DNA of 64,000 nucleotides, taken from SHAN690 sp038131955 (lineage in GTDB: Bacteria > Bacteroidota > Bacteroidia > Flavobacteriales_G > Salibacteraceae). Positions 1-8,332 of this stretch are shown here, piece after piece. How positions within the stretch are numbered: the stretch's first letter is position 1; each line of letters starts with the position of its first letter. Where the stretch lies: the NCBI GenBank assembly GCA_038131955.1, contig JAYPQK010000009.1, positions 372,001-436,000 on the forward strand. The letters run 5' to 3'. A model generated the notes under the pieces. It searched no databases. It was given only the letters and a program-made list of their open reading frames with translations, and was not told the DNA's origin. The translations under genes and the position numbers were made by a program.

Positions 1-332
1 AACTTCGGCGCGGCGAGGACGTGCTGTCCGATCAGAAGATCCGGATTCCGACCGGAGATCAGTGAAAGTAGTAGCACAGCATCCACTTCATCGGTAAGTT
101 GAGTGAAGTGTCCGGGAAACAATATCAATGGAAGCTTTGTGAAGGAGCGGATCAACTTGGCAGCATCGGCGACCTTGCTTCGATAGATCAGGCTGCCCCC
201 TATGAATAAATAGTCAGGTGAAATGCCATTGGCGTGCTCCACAATTTCGATCAATCCGTCCTGATCATGTTTGTCAGGGTCGATCAGGATCGCCAGTTTT
301 CGGTCAGACTTCTGGAGGTTAAATTGCTTCAT
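1..332 (-). CDS. Geranylgeranylglyceryl/heptaprenylglyceryl phosphate synthase family protein (N-terminal part, cut by window start)
   Basis: About 110 residues read in from an ATG at 332-330 and run off the window edge. The translation has an early ILIDPDKH segment, then FIGGSLIY and a later LLSLISGRNP stretch, the pattern of the PcrB/GGGP synthase TIM-barrel family, which joins a prenyl chain to glycerol-1-phosphate. In Bacteroidetes this gene commonly sits beside a phosphopantetheinyl transferase and ahcY, as here. Its first 14 bases overlap the end of the upstream transferase gene, so the two are probably translated together. The exact prenyl substrate cannot be told from this fragment. 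Confidence 0.85.
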   Translation of the reverse strand, partial: MKQFNLQKSDRKLAILIDPDKHDQDGLIEIVEHANGISPDYLFIGGSLIYRSKVADAAKLIRSFTKLPLILFPGHFTQLTDEVDAVLLLSLISGRNPDLLIGQHVLAAPK

Positions 333-966
333 GTCCGTATGCAGACTGATCGATATACGACACGATCAGCGGGTCAAAGATGCGAGAAACTACTGATACA
401 TGCGCTCGAAGCTCAGGATGTTCGATAGAGCAATGGCTGATGATCACCTCCTTGGATTCGACACGATCGATGAGGAGATGTTCCTTGAATAATACCTTGT
501 CTACGGGAACAGCCTTGAACAGGCATTCCTTCACACCCCATACCACAAGAGCAGGATTCACTATGCCTAAAGAGGAATATAGCTCGATCTCGGAAGGCTG
601 GGTGAATCGTGGAATGATCCTTTCAATGTCGCGCTCCATTATTTCAATATCCAAGGCCAGGATCGGAGCGTCTGAGAGCAACATCGCCATGAAGTTAGCG
701 GTATGGCTGATCGATACGCGTTCTATGACCTCAGGAAGGTGGGGCGCGCCCGATGGATCACGTTGGATGCGGGTCGGTTGTCCAAGCATGTGAGAAGCCA
801 GTGCATCCGCACAAGCAAGATGATGCGTCCGCTCTAAGGAATGCCCAGAGTGATGACGTTCGATCTCTTCGGTCGAAAGCTTCGATACTACCGAACTTAT
901 CTCAACTACTTGAATACCAGAGTTGCGATGAGTTTTGAACTTGTGGATGCTTTCGTTGTTCTGCAT
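319..966 (-). CDS. 4'-phosphopantetheinyl transferase superfamily protein
   Basis: Predicted to move the phosphopantetheine arm of CoA onto a carrier protein. The 215-residue product has the two family signatures: a metal-binding LALDIEIMER block near the middle and the WGVKECLFKA block (WxxKE) about 40 residues later. The length fits the Sfp/AcpT-like group. I place the start at the ATG at 966; a TTG at 978 would add four residues. It is divergent from ahcY with only 44 bases between the starts, and is followed by the overlapping GGGP synthase gene. Whether it serves fatty-acid ACP or a secondary carrier is not visible. Confidence 0.85.
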   Translation of the reverse strand: MQNNESIHKFKTHRNSGIQVVEISSVVSKLSTEEIERHHSGHSLERTHHLACADALASHMLGQPTRIQRDPSGAPHLPEVIERVSISHTANFMAMLLSDAPILALDIEIMERDIERIIPRFTQPSEIELYSSLGIVNPALVVWGVKECLFKAVPVDKVLFKEHLLIDRVESKEVIISHCSIEHPELRAHVSVVSRIFDPLIVSYIDQSAYGHEAI

Positions 967-987
967 GGAGAATAGCAAAGAGACTAC

Positions 988-995
988 TACCTTTG
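988..995 (+). promoter_or_regulatory. Bacteroidetes -7 promoter box upstream of ahcY
   Basis: TACCTTTG matches the Bacteroidetes sigma-A -7 consensus TAnnTTTG, 15 bases before the ahcY ATG. No good -33 TTTG was found at 18-21 bases upstream, so the match rests on the -7 box alone. Confidence 0.55.
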
Positions 996-1010
996 CACAA
1001 AATTTTTCGA

Positions 1011-2324
1011 ATGAGCGAAGTTACTGATCAACTCAAATACAAAGTAAAAGACATTTCTCTAGCGGATTGGGGAAGGAAAGAAATCGAACTTGCCGAGGCA
1101 GAGATGCCGGGACTGATGGCCTTGCGAGAGGAATACGGTAATGCAAAGCCTCTCAAGGGAGCTCGCATTGCGGGTTGTTTGCACATGACCATTCAAACGG
1201 CTGTTCTGATCGAGACATTGGTTGAACTCGGAGCAGAGGTTACCTGGTCGAGCTGCAACATCTTCTCTACTCAGGATCATGCGGCTGCTGCTATTGCTAA
1301 GGCAGGAATTCCTGTTTTCGCTTGGAAGGGCATGACGGAAGAAGAGTTCGATTGGTGTATTGAGCAAACCCTGTTCTCATTCGATGGCGGACAGCCATTG
1401 AATATGATCTTGGATGACGGTGGAGACCTGACTAATATGGTATTCGACAAGTATCCTGAATTGACCAAAGCGATCAAAGGTCTTTCTGAGGAAACGACCA
1501 CAGGTGTACACCGCTTGTATGAGCGCATGAAGAATGGAACACTTGTGATGCCTGCCATTAATGTGAATGACTCCGTCACCAAGTCAAAGTTTGACAATAA
1601 GTACGGCTGTAAGGAATCATTGGTGGATGCGATTCGTCGCGCTACCGACGTGATGCTTGCGGGTAAAGTCGCGGTGGTTGGAGGATACGGTGACGTTGGT
1701 AAAGGTTCAGCAGCTTCACTGCGTGGCGCTGGAGCTCGCGTTATTGTAACAGAGATCGATCCAATCTGTGCGCTTCAAGCGGCCATGGATGGTTTCGAGG
1801 TGAGGAAGATGATCGATGCGGTGGCAGAAGCGGATATCGTGGTTACGGCAACTGGAAACAAAGACATCATTCGTCAGGAGCATTTCGAGAAGATGAAGGA
1901 TAAGGCCATCGTCTGTAACATTGGACACTTCGACAATGAGATCGATGTGGCTTGGTTGAATGCTAGCTGTCAAGTGAAGGATGAGGTTAAGCCTCAGGTG
2001 GATCTTTACACATTGAAGAATGGAAACCAGATCATCTTGCTAGCTGAGGGTCGATTGGTGAATTTGGGTTGTGCAACAGGTCATCCATCTTTTGTGATGT
2101 CTAACTCCTTTACGAACCAAACGTTGGCACAGATCGAGTTGTGGAACAACAACGATCAATACGAGAACAAGGTGTATGTGTTGCCTAAGCATTTGGATGA
2201 GAAGGTAGCTAAGTTGCACTTGGCTAAGATCGGCGTTGAGCTAGATGAACTTTCACCAGAGCAAGCGAAGTATATCGGAGTCGAAGTGGAAGGGCCATAC
2301 AAGCCTGAGCACTATCGCTATTGA
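1011..2324 (+). CDS. ahcY: Adenosylhomocysteinase (S-adenosylhomocysteine hydrolase)
   Basis: Cytosolic NAD-dependent enzyme that splits S-adenosylhomocysteine to homocysteine and adenosine, clearing the product inhibitor of methyl transfer. The 437-residue product shows the substrate-domain segment NVNDSVTKSKFDNKYG, the NAD-binding glycine motif VVGGYGDVGKGSA and the C-terminal GPYKPEHYRY end typical of the family. The ATG at 1011 is chosen over an upstream TTG at 993, because the protein then starts MSEVTDQLKYKVKD like its homologues and the TAnnTTTG box stays outside the gene. A strong hairpin terminator follows, so it appears to be monocistronic. Confidence 0.97.
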   Translation: MSEVTDQLKYKVKDISLADWGRKEIELAEAEMPGLMALREEYGNAKPLKGARIAGCLHMTIQTAVLIETLVELGAEVTWSSCNIFSTQDHAAAAIAKAGIPVFAWKGMTEEEFDWCIEQTLFSFDGGQPLNMILDDGGDLTNMVFDKYPELTKAIKGLSEETTTGVHRLYERMKNGTLVMPAINVNDSVTKSKFDNKYGCKESLVDAIRRATDVMLAGKVAVVGGYGDVGKGSAASLRGAGARVIVTEIDPICALQAAMDGFEVRKMIDAVAEADIVVTATGNKDIIRQEHFEKMKDKAIVCNIGHFDNEIDVAWLNASCQVKDEVKPQVDLYTLKNGNQIILLAEGRLVNLGCATGHPSFVMSNSFTNQTLAQIELWNNNDQYENKVYVLPKHLDEKVAKLHLAKIGVELDELSPEQAKYIGVEVEGPYKPEHYRY

Positions 2325-2348
2325 TAATCGATAGAGACTGAAAATGGG

Positions 2349-2371
2349 AAAGGGGCTTCGGCCCCTTTTTT
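2349..2371. terminator. Hairpin terminator between ahcY and the convergent lipoprotein gene
   Basis: An 8-bp stem (2349-2356 with 2361-2368) around a TTCG tetraloop, followed by T residues on the plus strand and preceded by A residues, so it could work in both directions. It sits just after ahcY and touches the end of the convergent gene. Confidence 0.85.
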
Positions 2372-2795
2372 AATTTGTGATGGTCAGGTTGGTGCCGTCA
2401 AAGACGGTCTGATATTCCTTCAGAGGATAAGAAGCTGGACCTTTCAGTACCTGCCCGTCCAGAAGGAACCACTCAGAACCCGAACAAGTGTCAATGGCAA
2501 TATTGGAGTTGTTGGTGTCGACATAGATGCGGCACTGATCGATAACGTTGTAAGGCGCTTGACGGTCGTAGACCTTGACTTCTTCCAAATTCGCTCTAAA
2601 AGCCAGAAGACCATTGTAACCTCCGTCAAGATAGACCCATCCATTGATGAAGTTGAGGTCATTATATTGTGGCAGATTCGTGGAGATGTTACGGTTGACT
2701 TGTACATTCGGAACGAAATGTTGAGTATCCCTTCTCCGACAGTTACTCAATGAAACTGTACATATAATAATTATAACTGCCGTTAACCGATTCAC
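2370..2795 (-). CDS. Rieske-fold-like lipoprotein lacking the usual Fe-S ligands
   Basis: A hydrophobic leader ending in SLSNC (lipobox cysteine) precedes about 120 residues. Phrases such as GGWVYLDGGYNGL, FLLDGQVLKGPASYPL and a closing strand resemble the small Rieske-like lipoproteins of Bacteroidetes. Authentic Rieske proteins bind 2Fe-2S through two C-x-H pairs. Here I see only single cysteines (DQCRIYV and DTCSGSEW) and no histidine partners, so a cluster is unlikely. The start is uncertain: a GTG at 2795 gives a good signal peptide, while longer versions would run into the divergent gene at 2809. Its function is unknown. Confidence 0.6.
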   Translation of the reverse strand: MNRLTAVIIIICTVSLSNCRRRDTQHFVPNVQVNRNISTNLPQYNDLNFINGWVYLDGGYNGLLAFRANLEEVKVYDRQAPYNVIDQCRIYVDTNNSNIAIDTCSGSEWFLLDGQVLKGPASYPLKEYQTVFDGTNLTITN

Positions 2796-2808
2796 TTTTG
2801 TAGTATAG

Positions 2809-3108
2809 ATGAATAAGAAGACAAACTTACTTAGAATCGCTTTCTTGATGTTGATGGTAGCCTTGCTGAATGTGCAACCAGCAGAAGCACAATCAAAGAA
2901 GCGACTGAGAGAACTGGAGAACAAAGAGCAGGAGAGGCAGGCTGAAGAAGCAGCTGCAGAGAGAGAAGCTCAAGAAAGACACTTGAGCATTCAGTCGAAG
3001 CAGACGAGGAAAGAGATGAAGCGCTATAAGAAGATGAGTAAGAGGGTCAATAACAATCGAAAGGAATCCTTCGTCAAGCGTTGGTTTAGAAGACGAGGAA
3101 AACACTAA
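2809..3108 (+). CDS. Small secreted, highly charged coiled-coil protein
   Basis: A 99-residue protein of unknown function. It has an N-terminal signal peptide (residues 1-27, ending AEAQ) followed by an uninterrupted Lys/Arg/Glu-rich helix likely to form a coiled coil and a very basic tail ending RRRGKH. No catalytic motif is visible. It starts 13 bases from the divergent Rieske-like gene and lies 17 bases ahead of the next membrane protein, so it may be co-transcribed with that gene. Confidence 0.65.
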   Translation: MNKKTNLLRIAFLMLMVALLNVQPAEAQSKKRLRELENKEQERQAEEAAAEREAQERHLSIQSKQTRKEMKRYKKMSKRVNNNRKESFVKRWFRRRGKH

Positions 3109-3125
3109 AACGAAATCAAGGAGAA

Positions 3126-3536
3126 ATGGAAGATTTTGGAAATATCATTTATCTCATCGTGCTTCTGCTGAGTTTCGTTTTTGGGATATGGAAGAAGGCC
3201 AAGAAGGCAGACGATGAGCAATCTACTCCTCCGGTCTTTGATGAGGAAGAGATCTTTCGCAGGTTCAGAGGTGAGGTTGAAGTGGAAGTTGACGAGATCC
3301 CTTCTCCTCAAGAGACATTGCAGAAAGAACAGGATGCCCTTGAGCGTTTGAAAGAAATGGAGCGGGCTGCAAAGAAAGCCAAAGAGGCAGGGGCGCACCG
3401 TATTAAAACTAGACCTCGGATCCAGTTGCAAGAATTGGACGAAGAAGAGGAAGAAGAATTTGACGTAAACCTATCTGATTTCGACGCGAGGAAAGCCGTG
3501 ATCTACAGTGAAATCTTAAATCCCCCGTACCTATGA
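3126..3536 (+). CDS. Single-pass membrane protein with acidic cytoplasmic tail
   Basis: A 136-residue protein with one membrane segment at about residues 7-22, then a long charged region rich in Glu/Lys. It closes with FDARKAVIYSEILNPPYL, a conserved ending in a Bacteroidetes-specific family of unknown function. Its stop overlaps the start of the following LytTR regulator by four bases (ATGA), so the two were probably translationally coupled. No enzyme motif is visible; a scaffold or signalling role would be a guess. Confidence 0.7.
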   Translation: MEDFGNIIYLIVLLLSFVFGIWKKAKKADDEQSTPPVFDEEEIFRRFRGEVEVEVDEIPSPQETLQKEQDALERLKEMERAAKKAKEAGAHRIKTRPRIQLQELDEEEEEEFDVNLSDFDARKAVIYSEILNPPYL

Positions 3537-4287
3537 AAAAGATCAGAGCATTGATTGTCGACGATGAAGAGTTGGCAAGAAAGAACCTCGCATTCATCCT
3601 TCACGATACCTGCCCGGAAGTGGAGGTGGTAGGTGAAGCCGCTAATGCGAAGGAGGCCAAGAAGGCGATCGAGTCTCAGGACATCGACCTTCTCTTATTA
3701 GATATCGAGATGCCAAATGGATCCGGATTCGACTTGTTAGAATCCTTGGAAGAGCCCTCGGTTTCAAGATCATCTTCATTACAGCCTACCATGAATACGC
3801 GCTCCGTGCATTCAAATTCTCCGCGGTTGACTATTTGCTTAAGCCGATCAATTCGGACGAGTTGAAACAGGCTGTAGAGAAGGTCAATCCTGGAAAGGAC
3901 TTTGAGTCTCCAGATAAGATCCATACCCTTATTGAGAATATCTCGAGAAAAGGAGAGGCGATGAACAAGATCGCTTTGCCAAGTATGGAAGGATTGCAAT
4001 TCGTCTCACTCGATGACGTGATCTACTGCGAGATTCAAGATAACTACACCCAATTCTTCTTGGTCGATGGGTCCAGGGTGATGGTTTCCAAGACCATCAA
4101 GCACTTCGAAGAGCTGCTGGATCCCGAGCGATTCTATCGCGTGCACAGGTCCAATATCATCAACCTAAAGCACATCGATAAATATGTGAAAGGCGAGGGT
4201 GGGTATGTGGTTATGAAGCAAGGTGCTCGCATTCCCGTCTCTCGAAGACGAAAAGAGTCCTTTTTGCAACTTTTTCAGCTTCAATAG
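3533..4287 (+). pseudogene. LytTR-family response regulator interrupted by a one-base frameshift
   Basis: The first frame (from ATG 3533) encodes a receiver domain start with the acidic pocket VDDEE and the phosphoacceptor segment LLLLDIEMPNG. At about 3755-3757 the frame breaks. The rest of the receiver domain (ITAYHEYALRAFKFSAVDY, then LLKPINSDE with the conserved lysine) and the full LytTR DNA-binding domain (about 3979-4287, with FYRVHRSNIINLKHI) continue in another frame. One extra C in the CCC run would restore a continuous protein of about 250 residues. This is either a recent pseudogene, a phase-variable homopolymer or a sequencing error. No LytS-type kinase lies next to it. Confidence 0.9.
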
Positions 4288-4459
4288 GTTGTAAATACTC
4301 CGAACAAGGATCGATGTCTACCGTTTTCTAAACGAGTATTGCGCAATTGTTAAAGTATGTATTCCTTTACCAAACTGAAACCTATAAATCGAAGTAAAGT
4401 GCAGGAAACTAAGGGGTTCTGACTGGATTAAAAAAATGTTAATCGTGTTATTACTTTTT

Positions 4460-4467
4460 TATCTTTA
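4460..4467 (+). promoter_or_regulatory. Possible -7 box ahead of the TonB-receptor module
   Basis: TATCTTTA is one base off the TAnnTTTG consensus and lies 61 bases before the receptor ATG, in a 241-base intergenic region that otherwise shows only A+T-rich tracts. No convincing -33 box was seen. Confidence 0.3.
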
Positions 4468-4528
4468 CCTGCCATTTTTCAGGGGGTATGTCACGACCTT
4501 CTGCTAACCTTACTAAAGACAGCGAAAC

Positions 4529-7500
4529 ATGAGAAAACTGATACTTGTAACCGTCGGATTGATCATCGCCGCAGCAAGCGCTTTTGCCCAACAAGGGCAA
4601 GGGGGTATCAAGGCTACCGTCACGGAAGCTGCAAATGGAATGCCTATTCCCTTTGCTAACGTTGCAGTGAAGCAAAACGGTTCACTCATCACCGGTGGTT
4701 CCACCGATTTTGATGGAGTGGTTGAGATCAAGCCGATTTCCCCGGGTAAGTATGACGTCGAGATCACCACGTTGGGGTTTGCCCCGATCAAGGTGGCTGG
4801 CGTAAGTGTGACGGCTAACAAGACCACGTTCATCCCGAAGGCAAGTACAGCCATGTCGAGTTCAGCGATCCAGATCGATGAATTTGTTGTGGTCGATTAC
4901 AAGAAACCTTTGATCGAACAGGATGGTGCGGCAACTACGGAAACCGTGACCTCCGACGAGATCGCGAGAATGGCGGCTCGTAACCCGGCTGAACTTGCAG
5001 CAACCGCGGGGGGTACCTATTCGAAAGATGATGGTAGCTCTAGCTTGAACGTCCGTGGAGGTCGTTCTGATGCGAACTACTACTATATCGATGGTATCAA
5101 GGTTCGTGGTTCGTCCGCGATTCCTCAGTCTTCCATTGAGCAGGTATCGGTGATCACCGGTGGACTTCCTGCTCAATACGGTGACGTAACGGGTGGTGTG
5201 GTTGCTATTACTACTAAAGGTGTAAGTCGCAAGTACCAAGGAGGATTTGAAGTTCTGTCTTCAGGCGTTGGATTCGGCGATAATGCATACGTCGGTATTG
5301 ATCCTTATGGATATAATTTGGTGGAAGCTAGCCTTTCTGGTCCGCTGATCCAAAAGCGTGACTCTGCTGGAAATAAGGAGCCGTTGGTAGGCTTCTTCGT
5401 ATCAGGAAACTTTACTAGTCAGCGTGACCCCCGTCCTTCTGCTGTTGGGGCATGGAAGGTGAAAGATGAGCGATTGGATCAATTGCGATTGGATCCGGTT
5501 AGAGAAGGTTTCTCAGGGAACTCGATTCTTTACAACTCTGCCTTCATGCGTTTGAATGATTTCGAACGTGTAGATGTTAGACCGAATACGAATAACCTAG
5601 GTGCGAACATCGCGGGTAAGATCGACGTGGTTACCACTTCGAATACCAATTTGACATTCGGTGGTAGCTTGAACTACGGAAAATCCAAGCAGTATGCGTA
5701 TAACCAATCACTATTTGGTTATGATATGTATCCTGATCGTACATCACTCGATTGGCGTACCTATGCTCGCTTCACTCAACGATTCAGAAACAGCGAAGAG
5801 GAAGGAAGTTCATCCTTGATCAAGAATGCGTTCTATACCATTCAGGCTGACTACAGCCAGCAGTACGATCGCAGAGCGAATACAGTACATCAGGATAGAT
5901 TCTTCGACTATGGATACATCGGAAAGTTTACCGTCTATCAGGGTGCTGACTACCAGCCGGGCTTCGATAGCTTGACCCAGATCGTTGGTAACATCCAGCA
6001 GACCTTCCGTGATACCTTGATTACATTTGAACCTGGCACGGCTAATCCGGAGTTGGCTCAGTTTACTCAGAGATACTACGAACTCTATGGTTGGGAAGGT
6101 TTTGATGAGGAAGGAAATCCAATCTATGATGCGCGTCGCTCAGAAGCCTTCACAAACTACAACGAGATCCAGCAAGGTGGTGGTTTGATCAATGGCGACG
6201 GTCTTGACAATGTATACGGAATGTGGTTGTCAAACAACGATGTTACCAACGCTAGCGGTGCATCTTCGAATAGCTATTTCGAAGCAGTTACAAACCAGAT
6301 CCGTCTTTCTGGACAGGGTTCTGCCGATATCGGCAACCACCAGTTCATCGTTGGTTTCGAATACGAGCAGCGTATCGACCGTTTCTGGGGAATCAGCCCT
6401 GGTGGTTTGTGGGAGATCGCTCGATTGAATGCGAATACCCACGTGGATCAGTTGGACTTCTCTAACCCGATTATTACTTACCCAGGTCCATTTGTTTCTT
6501 ACTCTCGTTTGAACGCTTCTCCTGGTGAGTACACCGGAACGGATCCACAGAGCTTTATCGATTATAATTTGCGTAAGGCAACGGGTCTTGATCCTGATGG
6601 AGTGGATTTCTTGGATGTGTATTCACTGGATCCATCTGTATTCCAACTCGAATATTTCTCTCCTGATGAATTGTATCGAGGTGGTGTAGGTTCCTTGGTT
6701 AGCTATTATGGTTATGACCCTTATGGAAACCGTACTTCGGGTACCGCTTCAGATTTCGATGCCTACTTTACGGAGTTGGATGAGTTTGGAAACAACACCC
6801 GTCCGATCGCTCCTTACCAGCCGATCTACGTCGCCGGTTTTATCGAGGATAAATTCGAATTTGATGATTTGATCTTCCGTATCGGTATGCGTGTCGACCG
6901 TTTCGATGCGAACCAGCAAGTATTGAAGGACCCATTCGTTCTTTTCCCAACCATCAAGGCCGGAGAAGACGAGAGTTTGGAGTACCTAGCTGAAGGAGCT
7001 ACGGGTCACCCAGGTAACATTGGTGAAGACTATGTAGTATATGTAGACAATGTTCAGAATCCAACTTCAATCTTGGGTTACCGTGACGGTAAGACATGGT
7101 ACAATGCAGCAGGTGCTGAATTGTCTGACGCGTCCGCTTTGCGAGTATCTAATGGTTTGCCAGCACCTCTTTTGGTGGCAGATGGACCTGTGAACTATCG
7201 CGAAAGCAACAATAGTGTGGATGTTCGATCTGAGTCGTTTGAGGATTATACTCCACAAACGAACTTCATGCCTCGTGTGGCATTCAGCTTCCCGATCTCG
7301 GATGAGGCTAACTTCTTTGCTCACTACGATGTATTGACCAAGCGTCCTACTACAGGTATTCGCCTGGATCCATCGGATTACTACTTCCTTCAGAGCCGAG
7401 CTAGCTCAGCGACCTTGGCAAACCCAAGCTTGCGTCCTGAGAAGACCATCGACTACGAAGTTGGTTTCCAGCAGGCCTTGACCTCTGCGATGGCGCTTAA

Positions 7501-8314
7501 GATCTCTGCGTTCTATCGCGAGTCTCGTGATCTGGTACAGGCACTTCGCGTATTTGATGCTTATCCGATCGAGTACAACTCGTATGATAACATCGACTTC
7601 GCAACTGTGAAGGGTCTTACTGTGAGCTATGACCTCCGTCGTACCAACAACCTTTCGGTTCGCGCGAGCTACACCTTGCAGTTTGCAGAAGGTACCGGTT
7701 CAGGAGCGACAAGCCAGTTGAACTTGGCTCGATCAGGTCAGCCTAACTTGCGTGCACCGATTCGCTTGTCTTATGACCAGCGTCATGCTATCGTTGCTAA
7801 CATCGACTACCGTTACGCAAGTGGAGCGAACTACAACGGTCCGGTTGTGGGTGATAAGCAGATCTTGAAGAACACAGGTTTCAACCTACAGGCACGTGCA
7901 GGTTCTGGGGAGCCTTATAACCCACAGTCAAACTTCACTTCAAGTGCCTTGTTTGCAAACAACCCTGCTCCACTTCAGAAAGGAGCGATCAACAGTGCGT
8001 CTTTGCCGTGGACATTCCGATTTGACTTCGTGTTAGATCGTGATTTCGTAGCTAAGATCGCTGGGAAGGACCTTAATATGAACACGTACGTACAGGTGTT
8101 GAACCTGTTGAATGCACGCAACGTGAACAACGTATATCGCGCAACCGGTAACCCAGATGACGATGGGTACTTGAACTCTCCATTGGGACGAGTATTCACC
8201 GGTGAGCAGATCAGCCCTGAGTCGTTCACAGATTACTACTCAATGAAACTTTGGAATCCAAATAACTGGCAGTTACCTAGAAGAATCAGACTTGGTTTGA
8301 GAGTGAACTTCTAA
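4529..8314 (+). CDS. TonB-dependent outer-membrane receptor with carboxypeptidase-like N-terminal domain
   Basis: A 1261-residue outer-membrane protein. It has a signal peptide (to about residue 20), then an Ig-like carboxypeptidase-regulatory domain (about 25-110: IPFANVAVKQ, STDFDGVVEI). A plug domain follows (about 125-230: LNVRGGRSDANYYYIDGI and GGLPAQYGDVTGGVVAITT), then a long beta-barrel ending in an aromatic residue (VNF). These are SusC/FecA-type traits. It heads a three-gene set with an 18-base gap to the giant secreted protein and a PorV-like gene after that. No SusD partner follows, so glycan uptake is not implied; a role in handling the neighbouring surface protein is an inference. 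Confidence 0.9.
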   Translation: MRKLILVTVGLIIAAASAFAQQGQGGIKATVTEAANGMPIPFANVAVKQNGSLITGGSTDFDGVVEIKPISPGKYDVEITTLGFAPIKVAGVSVTANKTTFIPKASTAMSSSAIQIDEFVVVDYKKPLIEQDGAATTETVTSDEIARMAARNPAELAATAGGTYSKDDGSSSLNVRGGRSDANYYYIDGIKVRGSSAIPQSSIEQVSVITGGLPAQYGDVTGGVVAITTKGVSRKYQGGFEVLSSGVGFGDNAYVGIDPYGYNLVEASLSGPLIQKRDSAGNKEPLVGFFVSGNFTSQRDPRPSAVGAWKVKDERLDQLRLDPVREGFSGNSILYNSAFMRLNDFERVDVRPNTNNLGANIAGKIDVVTTSNTNLTFGGSLNYGKSKQYAYNQSLFGYDMYPDRTSLDWRTYARFTQRFRNSEEEGSSSLIKNAFYTIQADYSQQYDRRANTVHQDRFFDYGYIGKFTVYQGADYQPGFDSLTQIVGNIQQTFRDTLITFEPGTANPELAQFTQRYYELYGWEGFDEEGNPIYDARRSEAFTNYNEIQQGGGLINGDGLDNVYGMWLSNNDVTNASGASSNSYFEAVTNQIRLSGQGSADIGNHQFIVGFEYEQRIDRFWGISPGGLWEIARLNANTHVDQLDFSNPIITYPGPFVSYSRLNASPGEYTGTDPQSFIDYNLRKATGLDPDGVDFLDVYSLDPSVFQLEYFSPDELYRGGVGSLVSYYGYDPYGNRTSGTASDFDAYFTELDEFGNNTRPIAPYQPIYVAGFIEDKFEFDDLIFRIGMRVDRFDANQQVLKDPFVLFPTIKAGEDESLEYLAEGATGHPGNIGEDYVVYVDNVQNPTSILGYRDGKTWYNAAGAELSDASALRVSNGLPAPLLVADGPVNYRESNNSVDVRSESFEDYTPQTNFMPRVAFSFPISDEANFFAHYDVLTKRPTTGIRLDPSDYYFLQSRASSATLANPSLRPEKTIDYEVGFQQALTSAMALKISAFYRESRDLVQALRVFDAYPIEYNSYDNIDFATVKGLTVSYDLRRTNNLSVRASYTLQFAEGTGSGATSQLNLARSGQPNLRAPIRLSYDQRHAIVANIDYRYASGANYNGPVVGDKQILKNTGFNLQARAGSGEPYNPQSNFTSSALFANNPAPLQKGAINSASLPWTFRFDFVLDRDFVAKIAGKDLNMNTYVQVLNLLNARNVNNVYRATGNPDDDGYLNSPLGRVFTGEQISPESFTDYYSMKLWNPNNWQLPRRIRLGLRVNF

Positions 8315-8332
8315 CGACCAAAGAATTTTATT

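Noticed and set aside
967..1010. Possible SAH or SAM riboswitch ahead of ahcY
   Set aside because: Only 44 bases separate the divergent start codons and the TAnnTTTG box occupies part of them; there is no room for an aptamer.
4529..8314. SusC/SusD-type glycan uptake locus
   Set aside because: The receptor is not followed by a SusD-like lipoprotein or by glycoside hydrolases; the next genes are a giant secreted protein and a PorV-like barrel.
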